A DNA stretch of 57,828 nt from Melioribacteraceae bacterium (GTDB lineage Bacteria > Bacteroidota > Ignavibacteria > Ignavibacteriales > Melioribacteraceae), in contig JALNXG010000017.1 of assembly GCA_023230485.1 (NCBI GenBank), positions 1 through 57,828 on the forward strand, given 5' to 3'. The notes under the pieces are model-generated. The model was not told where the DNA came from. It saw nothing but the letters and a program-made list of their open reading frames with translations, and made no database searches. Shown in pieces: positions 54,979-57,828 of the stretch. Within the stretch, counting starts at the first letter, position 1, and every line of letters begins with the position of its first letter. The position numbers and the translations under genes are program-made.

Positions 54979-55857
54979 TTACTGATTTTCAGAGTGTGAA
55001 TCGACTATTACCATACCCTGCATTTCTGCTATCTTATTTAATTCGGATAGCATCTTTTTTGCTTTTGTTTTATTACGAAGTGCGCATTCGGTAGTGATTG
55101 CATTTATCAATACCGATATCGCTGCGAATGAATTTGTAAATAACATGTTTTCGCTTTTTACTACTAAATTAGCATTTGATGAAAATGTAATCGGCGATGC
55201 ATTGCTATTTGTAATTGATATTACATTTATTTTTTTCTTCTTTGCATATTTTGCCGCATCGATAGTCTCTATCGAATAGGGCATAAATGATAATGCTATA
55301 ATTAGATCATTGCTATTCAAAAAAATCATTTGCTCTAAAAAAGTGCTATGACTATGACTAAGTGCATGAGCATCAATAGATACTTGATTCAACTGATAAG
55401 CAAGCATCTGTGCCAATAAATTAGAAACACCGAGACCAACCGTATAAACTCTTTTTGCTTTTAGAATCATTTTAATTGTTGAATCAAAATAATCTCTATC
55501 GATTTGCGTTAGAGTTTCATTAATGTTTTTTATATCCTGATTGGCAATAATTGTGAGTGTATCAGCTTCAGTTGCCGCAGAATCTAAGAGTGAGAAAATC
55601 TCTTTGTTTGAAATATGATTTTGCAACTCTTTAGAGATCTCTTCTCTCATTTCTAAAAATCCAAGAAATCCGATCCTTTGTGCAAAACGAACAACGGAGG
55701 CAACGCTTGTACGCGTTGCCTCTGAAATATCATGCACAGAATAAAATGGAATCTTATCGAAATTATTAATAAAGAAATCAGCCAATTTTTTATGGTTCTT
55801 TGGCAGATCCGGATAATATTTCTGAATTCTTGTTTTTATTTCTTTAAATCGTGCCAT
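54979..55857 (-). CDS. RpiR/MurR-family transcriptional regulator
   Basis: A 292-residue DNA-binding regulator. The N-terminal HTH of the RpiR type covers residues about 1-80 ('FFINNFDKIPFYSVHDIS', 'TSVASVVRFAQRIGFLGF'). The C-terminal SIS domain, which binds phosphosugars, is at about 120-260 ('VYTVGLGVSNLLAQMLAYQL', 'NDLIIALSFMPYS', 'KINVISITNSNASPI'). Its ATG overlaps the stop of the preceding T9SS gene by one base (TAATG). The location inside the unit suggests control of the receptor/peptidase operon, with a phosphosugar or related metabolite as effector. The SIS domain suggests that a carbohydrate or amino sugar is part of the imported substrate. Confidence 0.9.
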   Translation of the reverse strand: MARFKEIKTRIQKYYPDLPKNHKKLADFFINNFDKIPFYSVHDISEATRTSVASVVRFAQRIGFLGFLEMREEISKELQNHISNKEIFSLLDSAATEADTLTIIANQDIKNINETLTQIDRDYFDSTIKMILKAKRVYTVGLGVSNLLAQMLAYQLNQVSIDAHALSHSHSTFLEQMIFLNSNDLIIALSFMPYSIETIDAAKYAKKKKINVISITNSNASPITFSSNANLVVKSENMLFTNSFAAISVLINAITTECALRNKTKAKKMLSELNKIAEMQGMVIVDSHSENQ

Positions 55858-57764
55858 TATTTTATCAACGTCATTTTCTTTGTGATTAAATTATTTCCAG
55901 CAGATAATGTATAAATATACATTCCGCTTGATAATTGACTTGCATTGAAATCAACAGTATAATTTCCTGCTTCAAAATCACTATTTACTAATTCAGAAAC
56001 CATTTGTCCTAATACATTATATACTTTCAATGATACATTGCTTCTTTCCGGTAAAGTAAAACTAATCTTTGTAGTCGGATTAAATGGGTTAGGATAATTC
56101 TGTGATAACGCATAATCAGTTGGAATTAATTCATTGGTTTTTTCAACTTTTGAAAGAGTTGCTTGATATTTAGCTTCTGCTTCTGTTAATCCAGTTTTCA
56201 TTTCTAATTCGGTTGTTCCATAAGCTACTGCCAAATAGAATGCCTTCGATGCACCCTGTTCTAAAGTAAATTTATTTCCTAAAAAGAAAAGAACCGAACC
56301 ATCAGCACCTGATGCAAAATCTGTTGGCACTACTCCACCTTGTAAATGAGGATATATTTCAGCATCCGTAGAATCATATCCATCATACCAATCAATCGAT
56401 TTCAATAAGGTTAAATCATCATTGAGAAGCTTGAATCCAACTGATGATGAAGCAGGATTAAGATTAGTATAAAAAATCTTATTGTTCACATCGAATTTAT
56501 TTATTTCAAATCCATAAGAACCGTCAAGTATAAATATTAATTCTCCGCCGAAATAGAAATCAGAAGTAGTTGTTTCTTTATTAATTACCGTATATTTTAC
56601 TAACCCAAAATTTCCGGTACTCCAGAGAAAGGTATTTACGTCAACTTCCACATTTGGAGGTAATTCAGAATAGCTGTTATTAGTTCTTGCAAATGCCTCA
56701 AAATCACTAAAAAATGGTGAACCAACTTCCTGTGCTCCACCGGATTCAGGCACTGCATCAGCATCTTCATTATATGAAAATACTTTTGTTCCTTCTATAA
56801 CTAATGGAGACAAACGGTCAATATGTCTATTTTCAGAAACAACATCATAAATCCTTACTCTACCTGCACTTGTTAATGATAACTGAACTTTATCGTTTGT
56901 TAAAGTGGTGGTTCCTTCTGCCAATAAATTAAATACAGCATTATATTTAGACATTGCTTCTATCATTGATTCTTTCATTTCCTTTTCGGAAATACCATAA
57001 GATACAGCAACATAAAAATCTTTTGAAGCACCGGCTTCTAAAACAAATTCACTACCTGCAAATAACATTACAGAACCATCTGAAGTAGATGTAACAAATT
57101 CAGTTGATTGTATACCGCTACCAAGATGACCATAAAGCACTGCATCATCTGCATCATATCCATCATACCAATCAATAGTTTTGAACATTGATAAAGGATC
57201 ATTTAGCAATCTGAATCCAACATTAGCATCTTTATCAGGACTTTGGAAATAAAATGCTTTTGTCTTAGGATCGTAATCGGTTAATTCAAAACCGTAATTA
57301 CCTGCCGGCTGTGGGATTATCTCACCGCCAAATCGGAATGTCTCGGTAGTTGTTTCTTTATTTATAACTGTAAATTTTATAATTCCATAACTTCCATTAT
57401 TCCATAGATAGTTATAAACATCGACTTCTACATTAGGTGGGGCTGAAGAGTAACTATTATCAGTCCTTGTCATAGCTTCAAAATCACTATGAGTTGGGCT
57501 TTCTACTGTTACAGCGCCATCAGTACCCGAAACTTTTTCTGCATCTGCATTATATGCAAAAACCTGATTTTGCTTTCCGAATACCATTGGAGAAAAGCGA
57601 TCTATCTGCCTTGTGTTCGTTGCCTTATCAGTTAATCTTACTCTTCCCGCACTTGATAAGCCAAGTATTACTTTATCATTTGTTAGGGTCTGCGCAAATA
57701 ATGCCTCACCAACAAATAAAGATGCTAAAACAATAAATGAAAAAAAGTGAATGAATTTTTTCAT
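55857..57764 (-). CDS. Secreted T9SS protein with two tandem ~250-residue domains
   Basis: A 635-residue exported protein. A signal peptide (MKKFIHFFSFIVLASLFVGE) is followed by two homologous halves. Each opens with 'LTNDKV.L.L.SAGRVR..D', then 'IDR.SP.V', 'DFEA..RT.NSYS..PPNVEVDV', 'KYTVINKETTT', 'SIDWYDGYD' and a closing 'KDFYVAVSYG' or 'KAFYLAVAYG' strand. Half one spans about 27-275 and half two about 287-535. A T9SS tail starting 'NYPNPFNPTTKISFTLP' ends the protein. A very strong AAGGAGG ribosome site (57769-57775) precedes the ATG, suggesting high expression. The domain family is not recognised. It heads the seven-gene unit. Confidence 0.85.
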   Translation of the reverse strand: MKKFIHFFSFIVLASLFVGEALFAQTLTNDKVILGLSSAGRVRLTDKATNTRQIDRFSPMVFGKQNQVFAYNADAEKVSGTDGAVTVESPTHSDFEAMTRTDNSYSSAPPNVEVDVYNYLWNNGSYGIIKFTVINKETTTETFRFGGEIIPQPAGNYGFELTDYDPKTKAFYFQSPDKDANVGFRLLNDPLSMFKTIDWYDGYDADDAVLYGHLGSGIQSTEFVTSTSDGSVMLFAGSEFVLEAGASKDFYVAVSYGISEKEMKESMIEAMSKYNAVFNLLAEGTTTLTNDKVQLSLTSAGRVRIYDVVSENRHIDRLSPLVIEGTKVFSYNEDADAVPESGGAQEVGSPFFSDFEAFARTNNSYSELPPNVEVDVNTFLWSTGNFGLVKYTVINKETTTSDFYFGGELIFILDGSYGFEINKFDVNNKIFYTNLNPASSSVGFKLLNDDLTLLKSIDWYDGYDSTDAEIYPHLQGGVVPTDFASGADGSVLFFLGNKFTLEQGASKAFYLAVAYGTTELEMKTGLTEAEAKYQATLSKVEKTNELIPTDYALSQNYPNPFNPTTKISFTLPERSNVSLKVYNVLGQMVSELVNSDFEAGNYTVDFNASQLSSGMYIYTLSAGNNLITKKMTLIK

Positions 57765-57828
57765 CCTGCCTCCTTGTTATTTTAGTTATTGCCAATTAAT
57801 AAGATTCGGCGGCACCAATAAAGCGAAG

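Overview
The window reads as a low-GC chromosome segment from a member of the Bacteroidota/Chlorobiota/Ignavibacteriota group, most likely an ignavibacterium (Melioribacter- or Ignavibacterium-like). Four large secreted proteins end in a type IX secretion (T9SS) sorting domain of the NYPNPFNP type. There is also a PorV-family outer-membrane protein, a carboxypeptidase-regulatory/TonB receptor, and promoter-like TTG...TAnnTTTG elements of the Bacteroidota kind. This placement rests on recognition of protein families, not on a tree.

Layout. 1-2.6 kb: a cold-shock gene with its terminator, then on the minus strand a secreted protein of unknown role and a PQQ-type sugar dehydrogenase coupled to a one-haem cytochrome c. 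2.7-9.5 kb: a plus-strand run of SGNH lipoprotein esterase, kynureninase, GAF-PP2C phosphatase and a complete riboflavin set (ribD, ribE, ribBA, ribH). 9.6-15.3 kb: Tat-exported metallophosphoesterase, a truncated secreted ORF, a PfkB sugar kinase and a secreted S9 peptidase. 22.3-27.8 kb: two tandem arylsulfotransferase-like T9SS proteins. 27.9-33.2 kb: amrS-like radical SAM gene, pyruvate kinase and a LonB/LonC-like AAA+ protease in one minus-strand unit. 33.3-40.4 kb: mfd, an archaeal-type gatD, ypdA, a small membrane protein, a decayed beta-propeller gene and a tRNA-Arg. 40.5-45.2 kb: a GH125/GH92 alpha-mannosidase pair and an acidic protein. 45.2-57.8 kb: a seven-gene minus-strand unit (duplicated-domain T9SS protein, RpiR regulator, TonB receptor, large T9SS-like protein, PorV-like protein, cyanophycinase-like peptidase, M14 carboxypeptidase) that looks like an uptake-and-degradation locus for a peptide or amino-acid polymer.

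The most exciting region is 15.5-22.3 kb. It is visibly richer in A+T and in Asn/Lys/Ile codons, lies behind a strong terminator, and consists of overlapping plus-strand genes. In order: a 59-aa basic protein; a Csx20-like minimal CARF protein; a MazF/PemK-like protein; a 342-aa protein with a sigma-factor-like helix-turn-helix; a second protein with a MazF/SH3-like N-terminus; a fusion of a Lon-type Ser-Lys protease domain to a Csx3-like domain; Cas6; a Can2/Card1-type CARF nuclease; and a zinc-ribbon Smr protein. I see no Cas10, no Csm/Cmr backbone and no CRISPR array here. The gene logic (signal-activated Lon protease, MazF-fold partner, sigma-like factor) mirrors the published CalpL-CalpT-CalpS cascade. 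In this locus, however, the cyclic-oligoadenylate sensor would be a Csx3 domain with an apparently degraded ring-nuclease centre instead of a SAVED domain. My hypothesis is that a type III CRISPR complex encoded elsewhere makes cyclic tetra-adenylate, which activates both the Lon-Csx3 protease (releasing a transcription factor) and the Can2-like nuclease, while the Csx20-like protein may degrade the signal.

Gaps. The longest stretches without a called protein gene are 39,964-40,545 (beta-propeller pseudogene and tRNA-Arg) and about 270-285 bp at 11,108-11,376, 15,265-15,548 and 38,083-38,361; nothing recognisable was seen in the last one.
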